A DNA stretch of 64,000 bases, from NCBI RefSeq assembly GCF_917563885.1, contig NZ_CAKJTG010000004.1, positions 121,876 through 185,875 on the forward strand, read 5' to 3'. A program made the translations under genes and the position numbers. Shown here piece after piece: positions 1 through 9,413 of this stretch (the stretch's first letter is position 1; every line of letters begins with the position of its first letter). This stretch comes from Pseudoneobacillus rhizosphaerae (GTDB taxonomy: Bacteria; Bacillota; Bacilli; Bacillales; Cytobacillaceae). A model generated the notes under the pieces. It was not told the origin of the DNA. It ran no database searches and worked only from the letters and a program-made list of their open reading frames with translations.

Positions 1-23
1 AAAAACGGCCGGAGTTGTATTGG

Positions 24-1568
24 ATGTTAAAAAATCTAGTTAGCTTCATTTCTGACAAATTTAAAATCAAAAATGACTATCCGGAACAATTATCTACGGA
101 TGATATAAAGCTTAAGGAACAAAACATTGATACAAGTCTCAAAAAAAACATTGAAACTTTTGAAAGAATTTACTTTATTCCAGATAATACAGATGTAAAA
201 ATCCGCCACCTTTTCATCCCTGGAATCAATAAAAAAGCAGCAATAATATACATTAGTTCAATTATGGATACAAAAATTATTGAAGAAACCGTTATTAGAC
301 CACTACAAAACAATCAACATACCACAATAGAAATTACTAACATTATATCGGCTGAATCCGTTTCAACCGCTGAAAAAATAAAGGATGCATTAAAGGAGAT
401 TAATAAAGGTAGTTGTGCTCTTTTTATTGATGGAGAAGATCAAGTCTATCTTATTGGGGCGGCCAATTTTCAGGGGAGAAGTATCGAAAAACCTGAAAAT
501 GAAGTTTCACTTTTAGGTCCAAAAGAAGCTTTTAACGAAAAAGCCATGACGAATATCTCTCTTATTAGGAAGAAAATAAAAAATGAGAATCTTATTATAG
601 AAGCCACAACCATATCGAAACGATCAAAAGATGAGCTTTACATTGTTTATGTAAAGGATCTTGTAAATGAAGAACTTCTCAAAAATATAAAGGATAGGTT
701 AAACACTATTGATATGGATATCATACAGAATCTATCCATTTTAGAACAAATAATTGAGGAGAGACCAAAATCGATTTTTCCGACCATTTTAAATACAGAA
801 AGACCCGATCGTGCCGCCTACTTTTTAGAGGATGGATTTATTGTATTAATTATGGAGAATTCTCCTTCTGCACTTATTTTACCTGCTACCTTTTGGTCCT
901 TTTTCCATTCAGCGGATGATCGCTATCAACGCTTTCTATATGCCAATTTTACTAGAGTAATTCGTGGCTCCGCCTTATTTATCACGATATTTATCTCTGC
1001 TATTTACGTCTCAGTAACAAATTACCATGCAGAAATGGTTCCTTCCGATCTATTGTTAGCCATATCTGCTACTAGAGAAAAGGTTCCATTTCCAACCTTT
1101 ATTGAAGTATTGATGATGGAAAGTGCCTTCGAACTTATAAGGGAGGCTGGCTTGAGAGTTCCTAATCCCATTGGACCTACCATCGGAATTGTTGGTGCCC
1201 TCATATTAGGACAAGCAGCTGTTCAGGCAAATATTGTCAGCCCTATTGTCGTAATTGTGGTTGCCTTAAGTGGACTAAGCTCCTTTGCCATCGGTGATAT
1301 TAGTATGAATTTTGCCATTCGTATCATAAGGTTCGGTATGATAATAGCAGGAGGCGTTTTGGGAATATATGGAATGGCTGCCATTTTTACAATTGGTCTT
1401 TTTTATGTCGTTTCCATCAAATCATTCGGTGTACCTTATCTAGCACCCATGACACCAAAATATATATCTTCAAATGATACTATTTTCAGAAAACTTACTA
1501 AAAACGAACGATTTAGGCCAGGATATTTAAAACCAAAAGATGTCACGAAAAAAGCAGGAGATTCATGA
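24..1568 (+). CDS. GerA-family spore germination protein (receptor A subunit)
   Basis: This is the A subunit of a germinant receptor, which sits in the spore inner membrane and takes part in sensing nutrients. The first roughly 290 residues are hydrophilic (the two-lobed cytosolic part of this family). They are followed by several membrane segments containing the family stretches ERPDRAAYF, REKVPFPTFIE and a proline-rich NPIGPTIGIVGALILG. A basic tail closes the protein. Length is 514 aa, normal for the family. I chose ATG at 24 because GGAG at 11-14 is correctly spaced for it; an in-frame TTG at 15 abuts the GGAG. It is the first gene of an A-B-C-(D) operon and its TGA overlaps the start of the B gene. 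The promoter lies outside the window. Substrate specificity cannot be read from sequence. Confidence 0.93.
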   Translation: MLKNLVSFISDKFKIKNDYPEQLSTDDIKLKEQNIDTSLKKNIETFERIYFIPDNTDVKIRHLFIPGINKKAAIIYISSIMDTKIIEETVIRPLQNNQHTTIEITNIISAESVSTAEKIKDALKEINKGSCALFIDGEDQVYLIGAANFQGRSIEKPENEVSLLGPKEAFNEKAMTNISLIRKKIKNENLIIEATTISKRSKDELYIVYVKDLVNEELLKNIKDRLNTIDMDIIQNLSILEQIIEERPKSIFPTILNTERPDRAAYFLEDGFIVLIMENSPSALILPATFWSFFHSADDRYQRFLYANFTRVIRGSALFITIFISAIYVSVTNYHAEMVPSDLLLAISATREKVPFPTFIEVLMMESAFELIREAGLRVPNPIGPTIGIVGALILGQAAVQANIVSPIVVIVVALSGLSSFAIGDISMNFAIRIIRFGMIIAGGVLGIYGMAAIFTIGLFYVVSIKSFGVPYLAPMTPKYISSNDTIFRKLTKNERFRPGYLKPKDVTKKAGDS

Positions 1569-2671
1569 TGGAACAGCATACTGGAAAAATTGGGATAAGA
1601 GAATACATTGCCATGGTCATTTTAATGATTGGCACCAAACTAGCAGACGATTTACCCTCTATTCTATTTCAAAAACTTGAGAATGCTGCTTGGTTTACAC
1701 CAATTATAGCTGGCTTCATTTCAATTATTCCTATTTTTTTTCTAATAAAAGTATTATCACAATATCCAAAGACCAATTTAATGGAAATTCTGCAAATTAT
1801 TTTAGGCAAACCAATAGGCTACTTATTTGTTTTCATGCTATGGATAATGGGACTCGCAGCAAACACTTTTGACACAGCCATCTACACAGATATTATAGGG
1901 ACGATGTATTTTACAGAAACCCCTACTATCTTCATCTATATCGTATTGATGGCAGTCAGTGCGTATGGAGCCAAAAAAGGGCTTGAACAAATTGGCTCCG
2001 TCGCAGCATCGGTCATTACTTACATTAAAGTTTCTTTGTTTATTGCGTTGATTTTAGCCTTTTCCAATGGGAATATTAATTATATCTTCCCTATCTTTGG
2101 ACCAGGAAAATGGGAAGTCGTAAAAGAAAGTAGTCTAAAGGTTTCTCTTTATATTGATTTTATTTATTTAGGTGTTATCGCCTCTTATGTAAGTAGTACG
2201 AAAGCTTTTACTAAAGGAACTTGGATTTCTTTAATCATAGTAATAATTGAAATTCCGATCGCCATGCTTGCCTATTTATGCCTATTTGATTATGAATCCG
2301 TCAAGCTTTTGAACTATCCTTTTCACGAAACAATTCGATACATATCTCTCGGATTTCTTACTAATATCGAAACCTTTTTCTTCCCATTTTGGTTATTAGC
2401 TAGCTTTGTTCGATTTTCCATTTATCTATATATATCGGCAGTCATGTTTGGATGGCTTTTTAAAATAAAAAATTTTGAATATCTCATCCCACCCTTTGCA
2501 ACGCTACTCGTTATTTTGGGAATGATTCCTGAAACACCAACCTTTACTGTTGCGGATATGAAAGCAAAGGCATTAAGCTTTGCCACTCCCACATTCTTTT
2601 TTCTACCATTAATATTGTGGAGCATTATGAAAATTAGGGGAGGTAACAAAAATGAAAAAAAGGAGATGTAA
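1568..2671 (+). CDS. GerB-family endospore germination permease (B subunit)
   Basis: This is the B subunit of the receptor, an integral membrane protein of the amino acid-polyamine-organocation superfamily with about ten hydrophobic segments. It is thought to hold the nutrient-binding pocket. The N-terminus (IGIREYIAMVILMIGTKL) and the motif YGAKKGLEQIG are typical of GerB/YndE proteins. Two consecutive ATG codons exist (1565 and 1568). AGGAG at 1556-1560 is better spaced for the second, giving 367 aa. The start overlaps the stop of the A gene, so the two are probably translationally coupled. The end overlaps the start of the C gene by about 20 nt. Confidence 0.92.
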   Translation: MEQHTGKIGIREYIAMVILMIGTKLADDLPSILFQKLENAAWFTPIIAGFISIIPIFFLIKVLSQYPKTNLMEILQIILGKPIGYLFVFMLWIMGLAANTFDTAIYTDIIGTMYFTETPTIFIYIVLMAVSAYGAKKGLEQIGSVAASVITYIKVSLFIALILAFSNGNINYIFPIFGPGKWEVVKESSLKVSLYIDFIYLGVIASYVSSTKAFTKGTWISLIIVIIEIPIAMLAYLCLFDYESVKLLNYPFHETIRYISLGFLTNIETFFFPFWLLASFVRFSIYLYISAVMFGWLFKIKNFEYLIPPFATLLVILGMIPETPTFTVADMKAKALSFATPTFFFLPLILWSIMKIRGGNKNEKKEM

Positions 2672-3899
2672 GTTACTTTCTATTATCCTTCTTTTACTTG
2701 TCTTATTAAGTGGTTGTTGGGATCAAAAGCAAGTAGATAAAAGAGCCTATGTTTATGCAGTCGGTATGGATATGGCTGACGAAGAAAACAAATTCAATAT
2801 TACCTATTTAATTGTTAATCCTGAGTACGGTTCTCAAGTTTCAAGCAACACAAACGAAAGTCCACAGGAGCTCATCACATTTGAAACCAATGATTTAATG
2901 ACTTCGAAAAATATAGCCAACGTTGTCATTGCAAAAGAAATTACGTATGACCTACTTAGGGTTGTTATAGTCTCAGAAAAACTTGCAAAAGATAAACGAT
3001 TTATTCGTTGGATGTACGATGCAACTAAAGATCGTGAAATAAGAAGGGATAGCTATTTTATAGTTACAAAAGAAAATGTCAGCACATTTTTAAAAGTAAA
3101 TAAACCGAAGCTTGAAACAAGGCTAGACCAATACTTTGAACTCATTCTTAAGAGAGGTATCGATAACGGAATGATACCCGATATGGACCTTCACCGATTT
3201 TTTAACATTACAGAGGCAGATGCAGACCTTGCCTTAGGCATCTACGGCACAACTCAAGGTAATAATGAAGATACTGGAAAAGTAGAAGACCAACTTTTAG
3301 CCGGCGAATTAAAAATAAAAGGTGAAACGAATGCAACACAGTTTTTAGGGTCTGCTCTCTTTAAAGAGGGACAAATGATTGGCAAACTAAATGCAGAAGA
3401 AACAAGAATTACCATCCTTTTAAATGATACGTTGGAAATGTCTGATGTATTAACCACCTATCCGGACCCATTTGATAAGGACTTTCGGATTGCTGCAAGA
3501 TTAATAAAAAAGCAAAAAAACAAAGTAAACATGAAAATAAAAAATGGTTCTGGAGAAATAAACGTAACCATTCCTCTTATTATTGAGATATTGTCTGACC
3601 ACAGTATGGTCAACTATGGGCGAAACGCTGAAAAAAGAAAAGAATTAAAAAAGAAAATTGAAGATAATTTATCAGCCAAAATAAATGACTTTGTTAAAAA
3701 AACACAGGAGGAATATAAAGGGGAGCCTTTTGGCTGGTCATTACTATCGAGGCGCCATTTTAAAACGCTATCTGAATATGAAAAATTTGATTGGATGAAA
3801 ACCTATCCTACAATGAAAGTGAATGTAAAGGTTGATGTTCGATTTGGGGAATTTGGCAAACAAGGTGAAGTGCCTAATTTGAAAAGAGTGAGGGATTAA
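2652..3899 (+). CDS. Ger(x)C-family spore germination lipoprotein (C subunit)
   Basis: This is the C subunit of the germinant receptor, a lipoprotein on the outer face of the spore inner membrane. It has a basic N-terminus, a hydrophobic run and the lipobox LLSGC, so Cys22 should be lipidated. The family hallmark WDQKQVDKRAYVYAVGMD follows directly. The C-terminal half ends with the usual basic block and a KVNVKVDVRFGEFG strand. Length is 415 aa, within family range. The ribosome site GGAGGT lies at the end of the B gene and the reading frames overlap. It is the third gene of the operon. Confidence 0.93.
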   Translation: MKKRRCKLLSIILLLLVLLSGCWDQKQVDKRAYVYAVGMDMADEENKFNITYLIVNPEYGSQVSSNTNESPQELITFETNDLMTSKNIANVVIAKEITYDLLRVVIVSEKLAKDKRFIRWMYDATKDREIRRDSYFIVTKENVSTFLKVNKPKLETRLDQYFELILKRGIDNGMIPDMDLHRFFNITEADADLALGIYGTTQGNNEDTGKVEDQLLAGELKIKGETNATQFLGSALFKEGQMIGKLNAEETRITILLNDTLEMSDVLTTYPDPFDKDFRIAARLIKKQKNKVNMKIKNGSGEINVTIPLIIEILSDHSMVNYGRNAEKRKELKKKIEDNLSAKINDFVKKTQEEYKGEPFGWSLLSRRHFKTLSEYEKFDWMKTYPTMKVNVKVDVRFGEFGKQGEVPNLKRVRD

Positions 3900-3900
3900 G

Positions 3901-4059
3901 GTGAATGTTTTTATCATTTTGATCGTGATCATCATGTTTTTTTATACTTCAGGTTTTTCTTTTCAACTTTGGAAAGAAAAAAACAGGTTGGGGTCAATAG
4001 TCGTTCTAATTTTGGCCCTAGCAGTAGGGATAGCTCCCTTTTTTACGATTCTCCGCTAA
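3901..4059 (+). CDS. small two-helix membrane protein, candidate Ger D subunit
   Basis: A 52-aa reading frame starts with GTG one base after the C-gene stop and has GAGGG upstream inside the C gene. The protein is two hydrophobic segments (about residues 2-20 and 33-50) joined by a short basic loop containing QLWKEKNR. Some Bacillus ger operons carry a fourth gene for a small two-TM D protein that modulates receptor function. The size, topology and position here fit that description. The sequence itself is too short for a firm family call, so the name is inference from context. The second ger operon in the window has no equivalent. Confidence 0.65.
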   Translation: MNVFIILIVIIMFFYTSGFSFQLWKEKNRLGSIVVLILALAVGIAPFFTILR

Positions 4060-4072
4060 AATTCAATATGGT

Positions 4073-4118
4073 GGTTGGTGTCGGATTATTTCATTTCCCG
4101 GTGCCAACTAACTAGTTT
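4073..4118 (+). terminator. probable terminator of the first ger operon
   Basis: An 11-bp stem with G-U pairs (4074-4084 with 4098-4108) is followed by a loosely T-rich stretch. It sits directly behind the last ger gene. Confidence 0.5.
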
Positions 4119-4185
4119 TACACAATAGTGTCTAACTTCCATCTATGTGAATACTATATTAGGAATATGAATCTGAGGTGAATTT

Positions 4186-6234
4186 ATGAACTCATTCCAA
4201 CTTCCTACTATTCTTTGCGGACCAATCGTTCGACGAGTAGAGCCAGAAAAGGCTTATATATGGATTGCTTTATGTAATCCATATCATATTGAGGCTTCGT
4301 TATACAAGATTAACTCCAATCTCTCCTATCAATTAATTCCTACTAAAACTGACACCAAGACCATCCAAATGGGAAATCAACTCTATGTGTATTTAGCTGA
4401 AATTAGACCTAGCGAGGGTACATTACCAACTAACATCCTTATTGGATATAATCTACATTTTAGACGTGATTCAGAATATCTGGATCTGAGTAGTTTCAAT
4501 TTACTTACTCCTAACTCTCCACAATCCATCGTTTATGGACAACTAAAATATCCTACTTTTATTATTAAAAACACCGACACTCAAATCCTTTACGGCTCAT
4601 GCCGAAAGCTACATTCAGAAGGAGAAGATACACTCGTTCAGGCTGATTCATTAATAGAAAAGCAATGTATTAATTTAGATAATCGCCCTGATTCTTTGTT
4701 TCTTTTAGGTGATCAAATATATGCAGATGATATTGCCGATCCGTTATTACCAGTCATTTCAATCATTGGTAAAAATCTAATAGGTCAAAAAGAAAACCTA
4801 CATCAATTAGAGCACCGCCTTAATCAAGCACCCTTTCAAACCTCACTTCTCCAAATAAATGGCAGACAATATATAATGGAGAATTTTTGCCAGTTCACTT
4901 CTACTCACTCTCACAATCATTTGATTGAATTTGGCGAGTACGCTGCTCACTATTTATTATCATGGAGCCCAGACCTTTGGGATCTTGCACATGAACACAA
5001 TTTATTCAAATCCTTTGATGAAGCAGTAACAAATAATGAAATATATTTCGTATTTACGACTGAGGAACATCAAATAAAAGAACAACTTTTTGAAAAAAGG
5101 AAAATAAAAAAGCGTTACCTAGAACAACAAGAAGCACTAACCTCAACTCAACAAAACCTATATAAAATACGTCGTCTCTTCGCCAACATTTCTACTTATA
5201 TGCTCTTTGATGATCACGATATTACAGACGACTGGAACCTTTCCTTCGATTGGAAAAACAATGTATTTAACGCACCTTTAGGAAGACATGTTGTGGCAAA
5301 CGGTTTATCTGCCTATTGGGCTTTTCAAGGTTGGGGGAATCAACCAGATTCATTTGATTCTTCTTTTTTAAAAATCATGAGAAAGTATTTTCATTCCTTA
5401 ACGAATGGGGAGGTAACTCATTATCTCGAGAAATGGGTAAATCTACTGTGGAATTTCAACCGTTGGCATTTCGTAACATCAACCTCTCCCAAATCGCTAT
5501 TCCTTGATACACGAACACAACGTGAATATGAGTTTCATCCACAGCCTGTTAAATGGATTAAACACATAAAAGAACACCCACCTTCACCAAAATTAATTAG
5601 TGAACACGGATGGCAAATAGCCTCTCAGCTTCTTATTGAAAGTGGTTGGAGACGCAATAGTCCATTAATAATCGCTTCACCAACACCCGTATATGGCCTT
5701 GGTCTTATCGAGTCCTTTTTAAATGATTATATCTATCCACTTAGAGTAGTAGGAGTGGAAATTCAAAATAAGATTGACTTTGAGGCTTGGAAATATAATG
5801 GTAGGGGGTTTACGGAATTTCTTCAACTTGTCGCTACCTGGAATCCTAGCCAATGTATTATTTTATCAGGAGATGTTCATTATGCCTCTGCTGTAAAATC
5901 GGAGGTAACCTTTTTAGATGGGCAAGTGCTGGATATCCATCAATACACAAGTAGCCCAATAAAAAACATGAGTTTTTCAGGAGTTGGTGGACTTCTAATG
6001 AAATTGATTATGAAGTGGAATAGCTTGAGTAGAAAAAATAAAGGGATTAAAAGATACTGCGATTCCTCCTACCATATTGTAAAAACTACAATCCCTCCAG
6101 CGTCCTATATTTGGACTGACAATCTAAAATATTGTTCTTTTGAAGAAGGTTCTATTATTGAAACGAACAATAATCTCGGTCTTTTATCCATTACTTCTAA
6201 TTTGATTAATAATAAACTTTTAGAAAATAAATAA
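4186..6234 (+). CDS. PhoD-like metallophosphatase (alkaline phosphatase D family)
   Basis: This is a large (682 aa) protein with a C-terminal two-thirds resembling PhoD-like phosphoesterases. Visible metal-ligand motifs are YGSCRK near residue 137, LGDQIYADD near 175, DDHDITDDWN near 341 and SGDVHYAS near 561. The first roughly 120 residues would be the beta-rich N-terminal domain. No signal peptide or TAT motif is visible, so it is probably cytosolic, unlike secreted PhoD. The ribosome site GAGGTG precedes ATG 4186. It appears monocistronic, ending at a strong hairpin. The substrate is unknown; phosphodiester or phosphomonoester hydrolysis is inferred from the family only. Confidence 0.82.
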   Translation: MNSFQLPTILCGPIVRRVEPEKAYIWIALCNPYHIEASLYKINSNLSYQLIPTKTDTKTIQMGNQLYVYLAEIRPSEGTLPTNILIGYNLHFRRDSEYLDLSSFNLLTPNSPQSIVYGQLKYPTFIIKNTDTQILYGSCRKLHSEGEDTLVQADSLIEKQCINLDNRPDSLFLLGDQIYADDIADPLLPVISIIGKNLIGQKENLHQLEHRLNQAPFQTSLLQINGRQYIMENFCQFTSTHSHNHLIEFGEYAAHYLLSWSPDLWDLAHEHNLFKSFDEAVTNNEIYFVFTTEEHQIKEQLFEKRKIKKRYLEQQEALTSTQQNLYKIRRLFANISTYMLFDDHDITDDWNLSFDWKNNVFNAPLGRHVVANGLSAYWAFQGWGNQPDSFDSSFLKIMRKYFHSLTNGEVTHYLEKWVNLLWNFNRWHFVTSTSPKSLFLDTRTQREYEFHPQPVKWIKHIKEHPPSPKLISEHGWQIASQLLIESGWRRNSPLIIASPTPVYGLGLIESFLNDYIYPLRVVGVEIQNKIDFEAWKYNGRGFTEFLQLVATWNPSQCIILSGDVHYASAVKSEVTFLDGQVLDIHQYTSSPIKNMSFSGVGGLLMKLIMKWNSLSRKNKGIKRYCDSSYHIVKTTIPPASYIWTDNLKYCSFEEGSIIETNNNLGLLSITSNLINNKLLENK

Positions 6235-6261
6235 TGGTGGTGCCTATTGCACCACCATTTC
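6234..6261. terminator. bidirectional terminator
   Basis: A 10-bp perfect stem (6234-6243 with 6249-6258) lies between convergent genes and is followed by TTT on the plus strand. Confidence 0.75.
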
Positions 6262-6268
6262 TCATGTT

Positions 6269-6871
6269 CTACTTGCTCATTTTATGACGATCAAAGTAGA
6301 TTTCTTTTATGGAATTAGGTAAAATCTCATGTTCAATAGCCAACTTGATCTTTTCCATATAATTCGGCTGGATTAAATGAATTAATGGTTGTTCAACGTT
6401 ATTAAAATTTTTAAGTGCACTAAGTACCTTTTGATCCCATTCCTGATGATAATGGAGTATGTCATCTGGATATACCCATTTTCGACTCGTCCCTGCTTCT
6501 GGAAGACACTGAAAGGGTTCATCAATATTAAGCGAACCATAGTCATCCGTTAATTGCTCGCCTGGATAAATATCTCGAATAGCAATTTCAAATTCATATG
6601 CGGTCCCGATGCAATTTGCATGGAAGCTGTGGTTCACGAAACGTCCAAGATCCCAACAAAGAATATATTTTCCGTCCTGATTTCGGTAGGAGTATTTTTG
6701 AATCAACTCACGTCTTGTATTATCCACTGAATCCACAAACCCTGGATCTATGATTTGATCAAGATCATCCAATGCCCATGTAATTGTTCCTTTTGGAATA
6801 AATTTTGTCGCGAACACCCCGTAACCTATTTGGTTATTTATATAGCGCAACTCCGTATGTGGATAAATCAT
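6269..6871 (-). CDS. SET-domain protein
   Basis: This 200-aa protein has the layout of a compact SET domain. It begins with a GYGVFATKFIPKGT strand (SET-I start), then has the knot-forming FVNHSFHANC motif (compare the RFxNHSCxPN signature) and finally GEQLTDDYG (compare GEELTxDY). SET domains transfer methyl groups from S-adenosylmethionine to lysine side chains. Bacterial targets are mostly unknown, so a protein-lysine methyltransferase activity is inference. I chose ATG 6871 because an AGGGGA ribosome site sits about 9 nt upstream; the longer TTG start at 6892 would run through that site. The gene stands alone. Confidence 0.75.
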   Translation of the reverse strand: MIYPHTELRYINNQIGYGVFATKFIPKGTITWALDDLDQIIDPGFVDSVDNTRRELIQKYSYRNQDGKYILCWDLGRFVNHSFHANCIGTAYEFEIAIRDIYPGEQLTDDYGSLNIDEPFQCLPEAGTSRKWVYPDDILHYHQEWDQKVLSALKNFNNVEQPLIHLIQPNYMEKIKLAIEHEILPNSIKEIYFDRHKMSK

Positions 6872-7028
6872 GTCGAGTATTCCCCTCTTCAAACTTGGTT
6901 TTACCCATAAAGTATGCAGATGAGGTGCAGTTGTTGAAAGAAATAAACTTGTAAGATGTTGAGACTAAAACAAGTAAACAGCCAATTTCAGTAATCAACC
7001 GAATATCAGAGTCGATACCTCCCTAACG

Positions 7029-7709
7029 TCATATTTTAATTACCTCCACTTTTTCAAAACTATCCATTTTTAACTGTCCACTCTCATAGTCCTCTAAGAC
7101 ATGAAATGGTATGGTTGATAGATGCTCTAAACCTGCCATCCGATACTTCAACTGCTCTATATAATCCTTCCGTTCCTTTTCACTCACTCCTGAAGGTACA
7201 ATAAACGGTTCAATGACATCCATTCCACTAAAGTATAGAATCTCATGTTGTATAGAAAATAACCGTTCTTTCATTTCTCCCTTTAACCCCTTCGGACCAT
7301 AACTGCCTAAATGTCTTCCACCCGTTGTCAGACTAAGCATTGCCTTTTTTCCTTTGAAATTGCCATGGTTGTAGACCCCAGGTCCATACGCAAAATTGGC
7401 TGCAAACACTCGATCAAACCAGCCCTTTAAGATAGCAGGAGCCGAAGTCCACCACATTGGAAATTGAAAAATAATATAATCTGCCCAACTTACCTTTTCA
7501 CGCTCAAGCCTCAAATCCTCTGGAACCTTATCTAGATTTTTTGGTACGACCGTATCCTCCATCTTGGCAACGGGGTTAAAGTTCATTGCATATAAATCTG
7601 ATACTTTTACGGACGCTCCTCTATTTAATAAAGCTTCAATTGTCGCATCCTTCAAAGCAGCATTATAGGATGTTGATGATGGATGAGCATATACAATTAA
7701 GACGTTCAT
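7029..7709 (-). CDS. NAD(P)H-dependent flavin oxidoreductase (quinone reductase family)
   Basis: The protein has a flavodoxin-like fold of the NQO/MdaB/KefF group. MNVLIVYAHPSSTSYN is the FMN-binding first loop, FQFPMWWTSAPAILKGWFDRVF is the characteristic middle motif, and LSLTTGG lies before the C-terminal helix. Such enzymes reduce quinones, azo dyes or nitro compounds by two electrons in the cytosol. ATG 7709 is preferred over ATG 7715 since GGAGG lies only about two bases ahead of the latter. It is divergent from an ArsR-type regulator gene, which probably controls it in response to an electrophile or quinone; that link is inference. Confidence 0.85.
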   Translation of the reverse strand: MNVLIVYAHPSSTSYNAALKDATIEALLNRGASVKVSDLYAMNFNPVAKMEDTVVPKNLDKVPEDLRLEREKVSWADYIIFQFPMWWTSAPAILKGWFDRVFAANFAYGPGVYNHGNFKGKKAMLSLTTGGRHLGSYGPKGLKGEMKERLFSIQHEILYFSGMDVIEPFIVPSGVSEKERKDYIEQLKYRMAGLEHLSTIPFHVLEDYESGQLKMDSFEKVEVIKI

Positions 7710-7869
7710 TTTCATTCCTCCATAAAGTTCGATATACTTATACTTGTTCTAAAAATATAGAACTGTTTAATAAGTTCATTATATACGAAATAATATAATT
7801 TGCAACATATTTCCATATTTATTATTTTTTTCTATCGTGTTAGAATGTCTTTAACAAGAGGTGAAGAAA

Positions 7870-8781
7870 ATGGGATATAGAGTGGTATTTGAGTTTTCAC
7901 CACTGTACGAATTGGTGAATAGTCTCGAATTATTTTTGACAAAAAGGTCAATCAAAAACGTAGAAATTGGAATGGGTTGGATTAAGGAAGTTCAAGAGAA
8001 GTTAGATGTTGCTAGTGTGGACTTTGGTAACCATAAAGAACATCCATCCTTCTGTTATTTATATTTGTTGATTTGGCAATCTCCTGAAAAAGAAAATGTA
8101 GATGACTTTTTGAAGTGGCTAACTTCTCTACAACCTGGTAGCATCTATGAAAAATTATTTTCATACGTATCTGAATCATTACCAACTGACTTGGCTGGGA
8201 TTCGAGACCAGTATGTGGAACTCATCAGAAAGTGGAATAACGCTTATTTTTCAAAAATAGATTCTGAAATTCTAGGTATGTTAAGAGATTCAATCATGGA
8301 ATGGGAAGGAAAAACTATTAGTGAAGACCCCGTTCAATTTGTTGAGAAGATTTCTGGTGGATTAAAAATTGAACAATACGATGGGCTACACCAGGTCATT
8401 CTTACACCTACTTATCATACAAACCCGCTAATCATGATTAGTAAACTGAAAAACATTGCCCATATTTTCTATCCAATTGATATTCCTGAAAATGACCCAG
8501 ATCAGCCTTCAAAAAAATTAATCCGTTTAACAAAGGCATTAGCAGACGAAAACCGCCTTCGTATCATCAAACTTTTATCTGAAGGTCCGAAAACCTTTAC
8601 AGAAATTCTGCAATATTTTTCTGTCTCCAAAAGCACCGTACATCATCACATCATGCTGTTACGAACCGCTGGTCTTATTAGCTCTTATCATACGGATGAG
8701 TGCGGGACAGAAACCTATATTTACAGACCGAGTGGAATGCAAGAGCTACAGGAAAATTTTCATGAATATCTACAAAAATAA
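7870..8781 (+). CDS. ArsR-type winged-helix regulator with a large N-terminal domain
   Basis: The last 90 residues form a winged helix: KALADENRLRIIKLLSEGPKTFTEILQYFSVSKSTVHHHIMLLRTAGLI is the classical ArsR HTH. The first roughly 200 residues are a helical domain starting VVFEFSPLYELVNSLELF, found ahead of ArsR HTHs in several Bacillus regulators. I see no metal-binding ELCVCDL motif, so it is probably not a metal sensor. The start at ATG 7870 follows AGAGGTG at 7857-7863; an upstream GTG at 7861 lies within this site. It is divergent from the quinone reductase gene and is probably its regulator. It ends at a strong terminator. Confidence 0.8.
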   Translation: MGYRVVFEFSPLYELVNSLELFLTKRSIKNVEIGMGWIKEVQEKLDVASVDFGNHKEHPSFCYLYLLIWQSPEKENVDDFLKWLTSLQPGSIYEKLFSYVSESLPTDLAGIRDQYVELIRKWNNAYFSKIDSEILGMLRDSIMEWEGKTISEDPVQFVEKISGGLKIEQYDGLHQVILTPTYHTNPLIMISKLKNIAHIFYPIDIPENDPDQPSKKLIRLTKALADENRLRIIKLLSEGPKTFTEILQYFSVSKSTVHHHIMLLRTAGLISSYHTDECGTETYIYRPSGMQELQENFHEYLQK

Positions 8782-8806
8782 GCTGCCGATATCGGGCAGC
8801 TTTTTT
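8781..8806 (+). terminator. rho-independent terminator of the ArsR-type gene
   Basis: A 7-bp stem (8781-8787 with 8795-8801) is followed by six T. Confidence 0.85.
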
Positions 8807-8841
8807 CTGTAAAATAATTCTAAGAATAATTAGATATGTCA

Positions 8842-8858
8842 GGTTATATAAAATAACA
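8842..8858 (+). promoter_or_regulatory. possible TnrA/GlnR-like box ahead of tnrA
   Basis: This 17-bp site resembles TGTNAN7TNACA. The right half TAACA is perfect; the left half is GGTTA, with one mismatch. TATAAT at 8864-8869 is immediately downstream, so the box would cover the -35 region, which would fit repression better than activation. It is a weak match. Confidence 0.3.
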
Positions 8859-8933
8859 TCTAATATAATGAATTATATTCATATTTTAGTATATACCGAA
8901 CTAACTATTAAACGAGAGTGGTGAGAACCTATC

Positions 8934-9260
8934 ATGGAAAACGAACAGTCTTATAAAGATAAAAAGGTGATAACAATAGGCGTGGTCCGAGAATTAACTG
9001 GTCTATCCGAGAGACAAATCCGTTATTACGAGGAAAGAAAGCTTATTTTTCCAGACAGATCTTCAGGTGGTAGCCGAAAGTATTCTTTTTCCGATATTGA
9101 ATTGCTTATTGAAATTGCTAACAAGATTGGAGATGGCGTTCAAACTTATGACATAAGACAAGAAATGAAGAAAAAACAAATCGAAAAGGACACAAAAACC
9201 ATCCGAAATAAAATGATTCAAGGTCAGCTTAATGCTCAGTTTGGCATCCGTAAACAATAA
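8934..9260 (+). CDS. tnrA: TnrA, global nitrogen regulator (MerR family)
   Basis: This 108-aa protein closely follows remembered TnrA sequence. The first 85 residues are a MerR winged helix ([32 protein letters not shown], then [14 protein letters not shown]). The C-terminus [12 protein letters not shown] matches the TnrA tail that contacts feedback-inhibited glutamine synthetase. Its brevity and the absence of a GlnR-type C-terminal extension favour TnrA over GlnR. TnrA activates nitrogen-scavenging genes and represses glnRA under nitrogen limitation. It is monocistronic, with its own promoter and a terminator-like hairpin behind. Confidence 0.9.
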   Translation: MENEQSYKDKKVITIGVVRELTGLSERQIRYYEERKLIFPDRSSGGSRKYSFSDIELLIEIANKIGDGVQTYDIRQEMKKKQIEKDTKTIRNKMIQGQLNAQFGIRKQ

Positions 9261-9359
9261 TCCCCTTTAAGAAATTTAATTATCCTCTAAGCAATTAATC
9301 TAGCAGGAACCATTACCGCTTTTTCCTCACATGGCTAGTAACAGGAAAATCAAAATTAG

Positions 9360-9400
9360 GAGAGGCAAAAGGAAAAATTTCTTGTTGTCTCTTTTTTTTT
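9360..9400 (+). terminator. probable tnrA terminator
   Basis: Imperfect pairing of an AGAGGCAAAAGGAAA arm with a TTTCTTGTTGTCTCT arm is followed by a run of T. Confidence 0.5.
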
Positions 9401-9413
9401 GCTTTACTTTCTA

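Noticed and set aside
15-23. TTG start of the first gerA gene
   Set aside because: It directly abuts the GGAG sequence at 11-14; ATG 24 is correctly spaced.
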